Of a DNA stretch of 64,000 nt, positions 14,245 through 25,900 are shown in pieces (position 1 is the stretch's first letter; every line of letters begins with the position of its first letter). Below the pieces are notes generated by a model that saw nothing but the letters and a program-made list of their open reading frames with translations, was not told the DNA's origin and did no database searches. Source of the DNA: Pempheris klunzingeri (lineage: Eukaryota > Chordata > Actinopteri > Acropomatiformes > Pempheridae); contig NC_092030.1 of the NCBI RefSeq assembly GCF_042242105.1, positions 5,929,501 through 5,993,500 on the forward strand. Direction: 5' to 3'. The translations under genes and the position numbers were made by a program.

Positions 14245-16083
14245 TCACAATGCCTAGCACTGCATTAAGGACTTCTCCTGGCTCTGATTGGCTGTTTTCA
14301 TTCAGGCGCAGTGGATTCTTGCAAATAGTGACAGTTTCAAAAAGCTGACAAAAAGCTATTTTTATAAAAGTTACCAACTGAACCTTTAACTTAATTGAAT
14401 AATCAGTAACATACACACATAATGAATAGCGGCAGTTATGCATTATATGAATATTATTAACATTTGTTGACTGAAACAGTCTCTGGGATCCTTAAAGCTG
14501 TTTAGGTCAGTGTTTTCAGAAACATGTAAACCTTGTGTTTCACTGAGGAGGTAATTAACTCATTTTGGCACACTTGAAAGAAAAAGCTGAGTTTTAGTTA
14601 GTAAGAACAGAGAAACATTCCTGTAGTATTTCAAGATATAATGGTCAAACTTGTGTTTTCACAAATATCCATATTCATACGGGTTGCTATCTGATAGAAG
14701 AGAGCTTTTGAGCTTTTCATACACATTTTATCGTGTGAATATCTACCATAAAATGTAGGATGACACAGTAGTTGCTGATACAGTAATTAAGTTAGAGTAT
14801 TACATGCAATTGAAAATTCAGAAAGAAATGATACTTTATTAATTTATTGAGCAAAACTCGCTTCAGATCTGCCAAAATACTTTATCTTGATATTTTTATT
14901 TTTTGGCAGTTACACAGGTGTTAATCATGGATTCAATAATTGATCCCAAATACTTTAATATATACTACAGACAAAATGTCCACACGTCTTTTTACAGGAC
15001 AAGTAGCATCTGTTTTGAAATGAAATCTAATACATTGTCGCTGCAGCAAATAACTATGTGTCTGAAGTAATGATCAGTTTAGGTTGACACTGAGTCAGAA
15101 AGATGTTGATTCACTTCATTTCTGAATCTGACATATGTGATGTTGTTGCACTGCCCCCCACATTACAGGCCTGAGGTGAACCATTTAACAATTGAACCCT
15201 CCAAACTTATCAATTGCATGAACGAATATGGATCATTTTACCCAAACAGGCTCATTAGTGGAATTAAATCTTAGCATTTTCTGCATTTCAAGAAGTTTGC
15301 GCTGTAGCATAGCCTATATACATTCCAATAAGTACCAGGTATGCTGGCATAAAAATGGTCCTGGTGAAAGTTGGTGCCATTTACTGTATATCGCTTTCAG
15401 CTCATTCAGTCAACGTTTGATGAAACAACTGTGACCATAGATTAAAAGAATTTATACCATAACATTTTTGCTGGAAGTAGCCATATTAAATATGGAGGTA
15501 ATATTGAGTCATTGTGAATGTTTTGTCACCATAACATTACATTTCTCTCTGTGTGGCCATGTTACATGTTTTACCCCAGAATACAAAATAAAATTGTTTT
15601 GTTTTTTCCTTCGTACACGGAGGTTACAGCGTTTGTCCTTTCTGTTAAAAGAAACTACTACTATACTACTATAATTACTATGTAGTGCCTTTTCCTTCGT
15701 CGTCCGCTGTGCACTACAACTACCTAAATGCTTTGCTTCACGGAAGTATGCAGCTAGTTCTGATGACTTCCGCTACAGTCGCATTGCCTTCAGAATAAAA
15801 GCATGAAACACTTTTAAATTAATGTAATACTATCTTTAATCGTGCTACCCTCTCAGTGAATATACAGATCAGTCATTGGTATCAGTAAAATACTCAAAAA
15901 GTTACAATATGAAACGAATTGAGGAAATTAAGGGCAATAAAGGTAGTCTTGAGTAGTTTGCACAATCAAAATGGCAAAAGCCATACAAATATGATGAATA
16001 AGTGCAAGGGATGAAGGGGAGCAAGAGGCTTATACAGATTTCCCCACATGTCAGAAAATACATTTTCATGTTTCATTTCAGAG

Positions 16084-16175
16084 ACACTGTCTCTGTGTGT
16101 TGGCCCTGTGATCGGCTGGCAACCAGTCCAGGCTGTACCCTGCCTCTCGCCCGAAGTCAGCTGGGAAAAAAATTA
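16084..16175 (+). mobile_element. Partial SINE-like repeat, plus strand
   Basis: This fragment matches the 3' half of the element at 31637-31972. It contains CTCTGTGTGTTGGCCCTGTG, GCTGTACCCTGCCTCTCGCC and AGTCAGCTGGGA in the same order. The tRNA-like head and the central part are missing. Confidence 0.6.
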
Positions 16176-16476
16176 ATTCTATTATAGTATTATGGTAATT
16201 CTATTCTATTATAGTAGAATACATAGACAGCCATTTCAGTTTTAATTCATCCTGATCTTTGCTCCATCACTATCACATAAACTGTTTTAAGACAACTTAA
16301 CTGTGATCCCAAGACCCCATCACATCACTGCTGGGTGTGGAAACAGGTGCGACAAAGGACCTTTCTGACCACAGTAAACCATAAACATTGCATTTCAACC
16401 TTTACAACTCTTTACAGAGTCTCTTGACAGCAAGACTCAGTGCTTGCTCCATATGGCTTTTATTTTGAAAGCTATA

Positions 16477-16520
16477 ACCGGAAGCTTCCTTGTTGTTACT
16501 GCATGGCGGAATAAACGCGA
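16477..16520 (+). promoter_or_regulatory. phpt1 promoter elements: ETS and YY1-like motifs
   Basis: ACCGGAAG (16477-16484) is a consensus ETS-family site. CATGGCGGAA (16502-16511) contains the YY1 core ATGGCGG often found near start sites of housekeeping genes. No TATA box is present, which fits a housekeeping promoter. The second motif also creates a tiny upstream frame, ATG GCG GAA TAA (16503-16514), if transcription begins upstream of it. Confidence 0.45.
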
Positions 16521-16707
16521 CAGTGGACGGACTGAGTTCAGTTATAGCGTGTTTAAGTCGCTCCATTCACATTTACGTCAAAACAAAAGTTCCTGTCAAA
16601 GCTATACAGCTTTAGCGTAGACAAACACGGAGTCTGTAGCTAACATTTTCGCATTTAGTCTGTTAGCTTGTTTGCTAACATCAGTAGGGTCGCTGAGGGG
16701 TTTGGAG

Positions 16708-18301
16708 ATGTGCACACAGACCAAGGCTGCAGCCCTGATGGCCAACATACAGCGGGCTGACATCGACCCGTCCGGCGTGTTCAAGTACGTCCTGATAAGA
16801 GTTCACAGTAAAGAGGAGGGAGACGACTCGGAGATAGATATAGTCCGAGGATACGGCTGGGCCGAGTACCACGGTGAGTCCGGGCCACTAGAACCACAGA
16901 GGGTCCGCCCCAAACACTACACCTGCACCCAGTGTCCAGTGTATAAGGTCCATACAAAGGGATGCATGGCCTAACGAGGCTACTATGACCATGATCACTT
17001 TATTACACCCAGCTAAAATGAATGCAACCATTCTCAAATCTGCCTGTTTTGTAGTAACAGCAAGTTCCAGTGCTGTCTTTTCAATTCTGGCCAATGTGAA
17101 TCTAGTTAGATGTAAATGAGGATTATGCCTTTAAGTGTGCAGTTTGATAGCATCACACTGTCACCATTAGATATGGTAACATGTGAAAGTGATATTCACA
17201 CATTAAGGTGTTGGTTTGATTTCAGTGTGTCTCCAAACATGAAAATCAAATTGTAACACTAATGTGTTTCTCAAATTCATTCAGCTAATTCAGAAGAAAG
17301 GCCAAATAATTGTCGTCTAACACGCTTCATTCAGTTATGACAAGGTAAACATGCATAAAAAGGAAATTCAAACAATGTGTGTTGCATTTCACTTTACTTT
17401 TCTGTGTGTAATTTGTTTGAATTTAGGTCATTTAGACCTCCCGTAGGACCTGCCCAAACCTGCATGAATTAAAAACAGTAAAGTAAATTAATTTCCACTC
17501 ATCAGTTTGTATCTTAAGTAAAGAACATTTGTGTTTATCTAACAAGTCATCAGCCTCTTCAAAAACACCAGATGGAGGTGGTCCATCTGCACAGCAAGCA
17601 GCCATTTGCTGCTTTAACATATTTTATGCACAGTTGGTGATTCAAACACTAGCTGTCTCATTCAAAAGTTTAAAAAAAAAAAAAGGATATTGTGTTTAAG
17701 CCGAAATCTAGTTGTTACTTACAAAATTAAATTGATTATGTATTGATTCCAAGATATGTGAATAAATGCTGAGTAGACTGTCTTTTCCATTGTTTTATTG
17801 CAACAGTGTTAATGAATGGCTCACCTGTCACATACCTTCTCATGCAGCTGATATCTATGACAAGGTTTGTGAGGAACTGGAAAAAGGGGGCCTCCTGGAC
17901 TGCGAGTGTGTCGGCGGAGGGAGGATCAAACATGATTCCCAGGCCAAGAAGATCCATGTCTATGGATACTCCATGGTGAGAGAAAACTGACATTATGTAG
18001 ACAATAGCATAACATAGAGTAAGGTGCCATAGAACCAAAACTATAAAAGAGGCAAAAAAGGTGCTGATGATTCATGATGGGTTTGTCACTCCAAGCAATC
18101 CCTTTCATATTATCATTACATTCAGAGTTAAATGCTAACTATTTAAGCTTAAATAGATGGTTATTTTCTAACTCAAATGCAATATTTATGTGGTACTTTT
18201 CATCACAGGGATTTGGAAGAGCAAACCACGCAGTAACTACGGAGAAACTGAAGGCTCGGTATCCAGACTATGAGGTGACCTGGGACAATGAAGGATACTG
18301 A
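16708..18301 (+). CDS. phpt1: 14 kDa phosphohistidine phosphatase
   Basis: The enzyme removes phosphate from phosphohistidine in cytosolic proteins (in mammals, targets such as ATP-citrate lyase and KCa3.1). Three exons: 16708-16873, 17848-17975, 18209-18301, with GT-AG introns, giving 128 aa (human 125). Family signatures are clear: [12 protein letters not shown] (residues 23-34), [17 protein letters not shown] with the catalytic His at residue 55 (equivalent to human His53), [24 protein letters not shown], and the C-terminal [13 protein letters not shown]. The start is uncertain. ATG 16708 gives a length close to human and has G at -3, whereas the in-frame ATG at 16738 would give 118 aa and has G at +4. 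The gene sits about 1.25 kb upstream of mamdc4 in the same orientation, a pairing also found in mammals. Polyadenylation signals follow at 18504-18513. Confidence 0.95.
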
Positions 18302-18503
18302 ACTGAACTATGACCGGACTCTGTTGGACACCCTCTCTCCTGGACTGACATCGCACTTACCTGTTAGGCCTCATGAGAACGCAGAGCATATGGTTAAAGA
18401 CTAAGACTGTTTGTCACATTTTTACTCAATTTGGATCTAAATCACACACAGTTATTCCAGTGAAATTTAGAATTTCAGTGTGAAATCTAATCTGAAATTC
18501 TAA

Positions 18504-18513
18504 AATAAATAAA
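18504..18513 (+). other. Polyadenylation signals for phpt1
   Basis: Two overlapping AATAAA hexamers about 200 bases downstream of the phpt1 stop codon. Confidence 0.7.
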
Positions 18514-18529
18514 TGATCATGACCGTTTT

Positions 18530-19552
18530 GCGTCGTTGCTTATCTTACAGCTGCTTTATTCCTGCCAGCTAAGAATTATAACCTGCTGACAAATGTGGCC
18601 ATAAATAGATACGATTAACTTGAGGACCTGCCAAGATTACTGAAGTGTGCTGAGGTTTTTCAAAATCATTATATACTGGAAATATTGCCAGACAGAGGAT
18701 ATGCTGTTGATTTTTGCATTATTAGTATTTGTAATTGAATTTGGCAGGAGAGACTATGTGGAGTCAGATGGGGAGGGGGGGCAGGCTGTGAATACAGAGG
18801 GTGAGAGAGAACAGAGAGACGAGGACGGAGAGAGAAATGAGCAAAGAATGTTGTGTTGAAGACGTAGTGAATAGGAGGATATGAGAGAGGGAGCAGACAT
18901 ACTGTGGATCATTCATTGCAACATTTGACCTGATTCACATGTATTATTGCTTAACAGATAATATATTTAATTGCTCTCCAATGCTCTTTAAATGCACATA
19001 TTTAGGGAAATCATTTTTTTCAGGTGGGCATGTCCCTGAAGCCCTCTAGCAAACTCAGTATTTCTAAAACCCTGCATATAGCCACGAGTCTATCTAACCA
19101 TCAAAAGTTTAAAAAAAATGCCTTCAAACTACTTTTTTTGTTTACATGTTGAAATGTGTTGCCAGTAAGCTAGTGACAGTCAGTCTAAAAAGCAGCTGAG
19201 TTACAGTGATGTTACAGAGCTCAAAGCATTTCTTTGACACCTCCCTCTTAGGAGAGAAGTAGAGAAGCGTGAACATAGAAGTCAACATCAATGACAACAC
19301 AGTCTATTGAGCTATTTTTTTAGGTGATTTTAGCTCTGCTGCCAACTGTGTCTACTTCTGTAATTGTTCAATAAACAGTACTGCAGAGAAAAGTCAAACA
19401 TGAAATTGTTTTATGATGGTTGTTGCAGTTGCATACTGGGAATTTAAAGTCCAAATCTTATCTTGTTGAGAAGAGGTCAGAGTCGACCAAGCAAGACTCT
19501 CCAGGTGTTGTTCAGACCATCAGACTGATCAGGTGAAGGAGGAAAACAGAAG
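18530..19552. other. Intergenic spacer between phpt1 and mamdc4
   Basis: About 1 kb holding the 3' flank of phpt1 and the presumed promoter and 5' UTR of mamdc4. It includes a purine-rich stretch (about 18770-18890). No TATA box or coding exon was recognised. The open frame at 18647-18859 is low complexity and looks like chance. Confidence 0.5.
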
Positions 19553-19883
19553 ATGTTACATTTGAGGAGCTCAGCCCTCTTTCTGCTGTTGACTCTGCAG
19601 TTTGGTAAGAGAGCATTCAACCAGACTCCATTCAAACTCTTGAGTTTTTTACACTTTTATGTAGAAATAATTCTGCTTCTGCTGCTGCTCGGGCTAAACA
19701 TAATTTGTAGTATCATGTAATTCATAAGAGAGACATGTGAAATGAACAACTAGTGTTGAAAAGTTTCTAACGGGCCCCAAAAGTTTGACACTGGGGGCAC
19801 TCTACCGGGGGTACTGTGGTCAATTTTCATGTTCAAACAACAAAGGAGTCACTGTGTTTCTCTGTCGCAGCATGTAGTGAGTG

Positions 19884-19965
<82 letters not shown>

Positions 19966-22900
19966 ACATAACTAACATGATTATGACATTTTATTTCAAA
20001 AGAAAAAAGGAAAGAACCACGTAAAAAGCTAAGCTTGTCTCAAGTACAGTGCAAATGTGAAAAATGCAAAGATATCAGCCGAACAATAATAAATAATGAT
20101 AATGAATTCCCGAATTAAAGTAAAAGCTTTATACAGTGAACAGATATGTTTGTCTTGATTGGCTGCTGAATCTTAAAGTGAGCGGTCACAGACCTGAAAA
20201 TGTAAAAATAGAACATAATCGTTGATTCTATCTTCACATTCACTTTTAACACCCGTTAGATGACATAGCCAATTTTAACCCTGAAGAATAAGCTTTGAAA
20301 AGTTTACTTATTTAGCTCACTGGTGTCAACAGAACTTGAAATGAGTGATTTCGGAGTTATCAGACATTTTCTTCCACCATCGTGTCACTGCTGTCACAGC
20401 TGTGTGTGTGATAACAGTTTTTGTTATCTCCGGTTGAAGTGTGCAGTGGTGCATGCTCCGCGTCTGATTTCCAGCTGTCAGGTCCCTGATGCATGAAGTC
20501 TTGAGCCTTAATCAGAGACCTTTGGATGGCATTTTGCTGGCGCTAACCTGATTACTTCCCTCTGGCCTTTGAGCCTGTTGGCACTAGTTATGTCATAAAT
20601 CTTTGACAGCAGCAGGTACTGATAAGAGGGTTGAGTCATCAGTGGAGATTGTACTCATAGTTGTTTTTTAATATTGAAATAATTCATTAGTTAGATAAGT
20701 TGATAAAAATGTGTGTGGAAAAAATCAGACCTGGTGTCACCCAGACTGTCTGCCATTTTTAAATACAGCCTAAAGTTTATTGTGTTTGTGTATTAATAGA
20801 TATTTTCTATATTTTCAATTCTCACTTATTTCTATTTGTTTTCTAATTCTGTTCAGACCAGAACAGCATTTGTATAAAATCAATTCAGAAAACCTCAATG
20901 ACATAATACAGTACCACAGTTTACTATTTTACATCTTTTACACCCCTCAAGGCTACAGAGTAAAAGGGTTTGAGTGTGACTTTGAGGATGGAGGAACGTG
21001 TGGATGGACTAACCAGTCCCCCGATGCAGTGTACGTCTGGGAGAGACGTCAGAGAGGCGACACGATGCCCGACAGCGGACCCTCCTCTGACTACACCACC
21101 GGGACAGCTACAGGTATGCTTTAACACGTATTCACTTCTCCCTTTTACGCTGTTTTTTGTTCCAGTTATGCCTCCATTTCATACAGTATCTCATTCATAT
21201 CACTAGAGTACATCAATACAATCAGCCAAAGGTCTCAGACTGTATTGTGAGTAGCAATCAAGACTACTGTACCCAGAACTATTGCAGAAAATGTGCCAAA
21301 TGCATTTTAATGTTATTCATATGCCTGCATAAAGGTCAAGAATTTACAGCATATTGGTTGTAAAAGTCAGAAATACAGTGAACTGAGTACATGAATTCAA
21401 TTTTGAAAGAGTTTTTCACTTCGAGAATGTTCATATTTATTCTGGAATCCTCGATCTGCTTGCATTTCTCATGTCTTGTGGACTATTTATTCATTAGTTT
21501 GCTGTCTTCTTTCTGCCAAATGTATTTGATTGCTGTGCACTGTTCCTTTACATGTGTTGTTTTTGCATCCTGGTTCCTGCTGTGTTACAGACTTAATGAC
21601 AAATATTTGACTATGGACAAGGGGCTAAATAACACATTTACAACTAGGTTTCAAAGATGATTTCCTGTTTATTTCATGATGATGGAAGAAAGGTCAAGGT
21701 GATGTATATCCATATTTTAGACATGAGCTTCAGAGGTAATTAGAATGACTGAAACAGCAGAGTGAAATTATGGGCGTTTATGTCCCTTTAATTACCTCAA
21801 AGGAGCTAAGTGGGGAGCCAAGAGTTGGTGAGAGTAAAAAGTTTTGATCCCAAACACAAATGGATTATGGCGATGGAAAAAATATTCTGGTAAACAAGAA
21901 ATTTTGACCGATTTTCAGTTATATCTGTCCTGCAATCAGACCTCCTCCTCCATCCAAACTGGCACCAAGTAAACACTGTGAGTTTGTTAATATCATGTTT
22001 ATTTCTTCCATGCTTTAAATGGCAACCATTAGTGACTAATGAAGCTAGAAATCTAATGAAAGCATCATGTAAAGTGTCTAATTAACAAACAATGTGGTGA
22101 TTTTCACAGCCAGTAATTTCTCTGCACCTGGGAGTTCAACTGTGACCACAACGATCTTTCCACAGCAGTTACATTCACATTAGAGTCATCATTTGATGGG
22201 AGGACAAGGGTTCAACACAGTTTTGGCTTGTTTTCCCAGCAGCGCTACATTATAACATGTCAAAAAGAGAGCAGAGGGATGGGGGGGATGTCGGGCGAAT
22301 GTTAATGTCGCTTATTACAAAAATAATAAAGGTGGTTTGAGGTAAAACAGTGTTTACTGCTCATCTCTGCTGCCCCAAAGTGGCCAAAAATCTGTTAATG
22401 TTGGTGTAAGCATTTGTTTGTTTGTATCCTGTATTAATGCCTGTTTTCTTATGTCCTCCTTTTATATGGTCTCTGTTTTGTTTTGTGCTTCTTTTCATTA
22501 AAGCTGGATTAATTGATTAAACCCAGTGGGGGATCAGTGACAATAAGTTATAAACACATAACGACATACTATAATATCACTATGATGCCACCAGCCACAC
22601 TAAAATGCAAAGTTAACAACATGAACTAAAGCATGTAATATTTCCCATCACACAGGCTGGTTTATGGGAATGAGTGCAGTGAAGGCAGAGTCTCTCAGCA
22701 CTGCAGCTTTAATCTCTCCAGAGATGCAACCGTCCTCACTGACCTGCCGCCTTCGCCTCAGATATTTCCTGTGGGACTCAGGTAACGACCATTAATGACT
22801 ACAGGTCATACATCCAAACTGCCTGCTTTGGCCACCTTGTCTTATAAATTCAAACACAATTTTAAACACAGGATTTTGTGCTATTTTGTACTACTTTTAT

Positions 22901-25900
22901 CAGCAGTGTTTTCAATTTAATGTTTTGTAACTGTTTCTCATAACTCTAATTTGCTTGATTCTATTCCTGCATCCATTGCGAGCACAATAATTATTAGAAG
23001 ACATTTTTATTATTGTGTCCGCTACAACAAGATTTAACTTGCCCTCCTATTTTTAATGGTACCTGTAGGCCAAACAGGTCTGGGCTCCACACCTTTGTGG
23101 GCGTCCGTCCTTCGCAAGGACTCCACCACTCTCCAAGAGGCCATAGTGTGGCGTCCTGAGGCCACCAGTGTCCGTGGCTGGAGGGAGGCTACCATCTTTT
23201 TGGGCCACATTCCCACAACCTTCCGAATCCATCTTAACTCGCAGCGCTCCGAGGGACGAAGAGGAGATGTGGCGGTGGACCAGCTGGAGATTCTAGACTG
23301 TGGCTTTCCCTGTGAGTCCGTCAAAGTATCCTGTTTATGTGCAGTCCCGAGTGTCCCACCAGCAGTTAATTATAATTAATGACTATTAATTAAACTTGCA
23401 GAGCCATTATGAACATAATCATGATAATGATTTTTTTTTTATTCATTATGTCATAAGCAGCACCCCCTGGTACAGACTGTTCGGCAGAGATGATAAAATG
23501 CAGAAATCAGGGCTGCGTGGACCAGCGGCTGGTTTGTGACGGCAGTGACGACTGCGGTGATGGGACTGATGAGGAAAACTGTGGTGAGAAGTCATTACAA
23601 TTACATTGTGGTTGTAATCAATGGAATAGTTGGTGTAAAAAGTTGTGGTTGTATTTCTTAGCCAGGTGCAGGGATTTCCTGCAGTCTCCGCTGATTGGAA
23701 GTCACTTGTCCACGAAATATGGCTATGGCACATAGCCCCTCTAATGTCATGTAATTTAATGTCATAAATGGGCATTAGAAGTGCTTGTAGGTAGATTTTG
23801 TTAGTTGCAGGCAGAGCTAAGCCAACTGTCCCCTGGCTGTAGCTTCATATTTAACAGACAGACGACAGGGGTTTTGATTTTCTCGTCAAACTCTCAGCAA
23901 GAAATCAATTAAGCTTATTTCCCAAAATGTGAAACATTTCCTTTAAAAGAAATGTTGACTGTGCCAGTTAGATGCCTCTGCCACTTGAGCTTCTCAGAAA
24001 GAAATCTTTATGTACACAATCACAAGGGGTTACTTGTCAGGAAAGCGTATACAATGTTTTAACAAATGGCCAGTGCAGCAGTTTCTCTGCTGAGCAAGAT
24101 CTTTAAAAAAAAAGAAAAGTTTTCCCAAATTCCCTACAGAATTTCTCAAATTTCCCCAACACTATCTGTAATGAAATGCACCTTTCCACACACAGTAGAT
24201 TTCCCCATACGCATATACTGTATAGATCCAGTCATCACCAGTTAACATAAGTCGTATGTGTTTATTTTGCCTCCAGGAGAGTACCGGCGCTGTGACTTTG
24301 AGGAAGGCCTGTGTGATTGGGACCTGACTCCAGTGTCCGCACTGCAGTGGGTAAGAACGAGTCAGGAGAGCATCTCGATCACGGATCGTCTGAAAGGACC
24401 AGGCAGGGATCATTCCAAAAACAGTGCTGCAGGTATCATGCTCTGATCAAAGCATTGCTATGTTTCTTTATTGTCAAACCTATACTGTTGCAGTGGTTTA
24501 TGAGTTCAGTGTTACTCTTTTGACTGTAATCATTTTAATAGTTATATACAACATAATGACATAATTCTTATTATTGCAGGTCACTTCCTATATGTCACTG
24601 TCCCTGATGGTGGTCTCACAACTGACTGGGCCGTTTTCCATAGTCTGCCCCTTGAACCCACCAATAGTTCACATCCTTGCAAGGTGAGACTCAAAATGAT
24701 TCCTTCTATAATCAGAGAGATTTTAAGGTTTCGCTTATTATAATTTCCTAATAATTTGCCAGTGAGATTTCTAAACATGATCTGAATCTAAGTTGACAGT
24801 TTTCTTCTGCCGTAGATGGTGATGTACACTCACCAGTTTGGGCCGAGGTCTGGCGGTCTTACTGTACTGGTGGCAGATCATGAAATCTACCCAGTGTGGA
24901 AGAGGGGTGGCGCTCTAGGTGATGTTTGGGTGAAGGCGGAGGTGGACATTGTCACCAACTTCACCTTCCAGGTGAGTTTATAGCCATTATAGTGATGAAA
25001 GCTGTAGCATGTATGTGTATCTGTAGTACTCTGGGCCAAGCAATCAATTATCTAAACACAAAAATGAAACACCTGGAAGAAAAAAATATTCTAAAATGGG
25101 CTTGTAAAATCTACCCAGTGAACATTTTTAATTAGGATCTTAAATTTAGTCATTAAAAACTTGAAACCAGGATATGGAGAAAGTTGATTTTTCAACTGGA
25201 AAATGTTCTGCACATTTTATGGTTGAGAAATCAACTTCCTGGCACTATGTGATGGAAAAACTGTTCCTAAATGACCTAAAACACATCTTAGGTCATTCTG
25301 TCTATAAACATATATTCTGTTCCAAAATGTTTTTTTGTTTAGATATGTTTCAATCAGCCAATTTTGACAAGTATGTAGCACTTTGGAAATTAATGATTCA
25401 GTCTTTTTTTTTTTATTATTGTTATCATAACTTTGCCTCTTTTAAACTCTTCTTTTACCCTTCTGCTGTCAAATTCTGTCATAGATTCTAGTAATGGCAG
25501 CAATCAGGGACTTTTCCTATGGAGGTATTGCTGTCGACAGCATTGTGTTGTCTCCTGAATGCCGCTTATCATCTGGTAACCCATTTAACCATCTTTTTAA
25601 GAAATAACTCCACATGTACAAAAAATGTTCCTTCCGATAAATCAGCTTTCTTACATTCTCTTTTTGTACAGTAAATAATTCCTTCGCAATTATACCTAAA
25701 CCTCCCAAAGACCCGTGTACTAAACCAGACAAGATGTGTGATTTTCACTTTGACTGTGCAAAAGACGAGGATGAAGCCATGTGCGGTAAGTCTGTCCATC
25801 CCGTTACCTCAGTTTTGAATTGAGATAGTTATTACAGCCAGCAGAGGCTCAAGTGAAGCTGCTTAGGGCCTCAAGGGCCACGAGGGTTCCCCCCAGATGT

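Larger units (their letters stand above)
13620..16440. other. Intergenic sequence between entpd2 and phpt1
   Basis: This is AT-rich sequence with a (CA)n microsatellite at 14218-14244 and a short partial SINE-like copy at 16084-16175. The open frames here are short and lack protein-like composition or splice context. No gene is supported. Confidence 0.6.

Noticed and set aside
18647-18859. Open frame with Glu/Arg-rich end between phpt1 and mamdc4
   Set aside because: It follows a purine-rich low-complexity stretch with no splice sites or family match.
20780-20951. N-terminal hydrophobic extension of the frame upstream of mamdc4 exon 2
   Set aside because: It is intronic sequence read through before the acceptor at 20951. 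The signal peptide is supplied by exon 1 at 19553.
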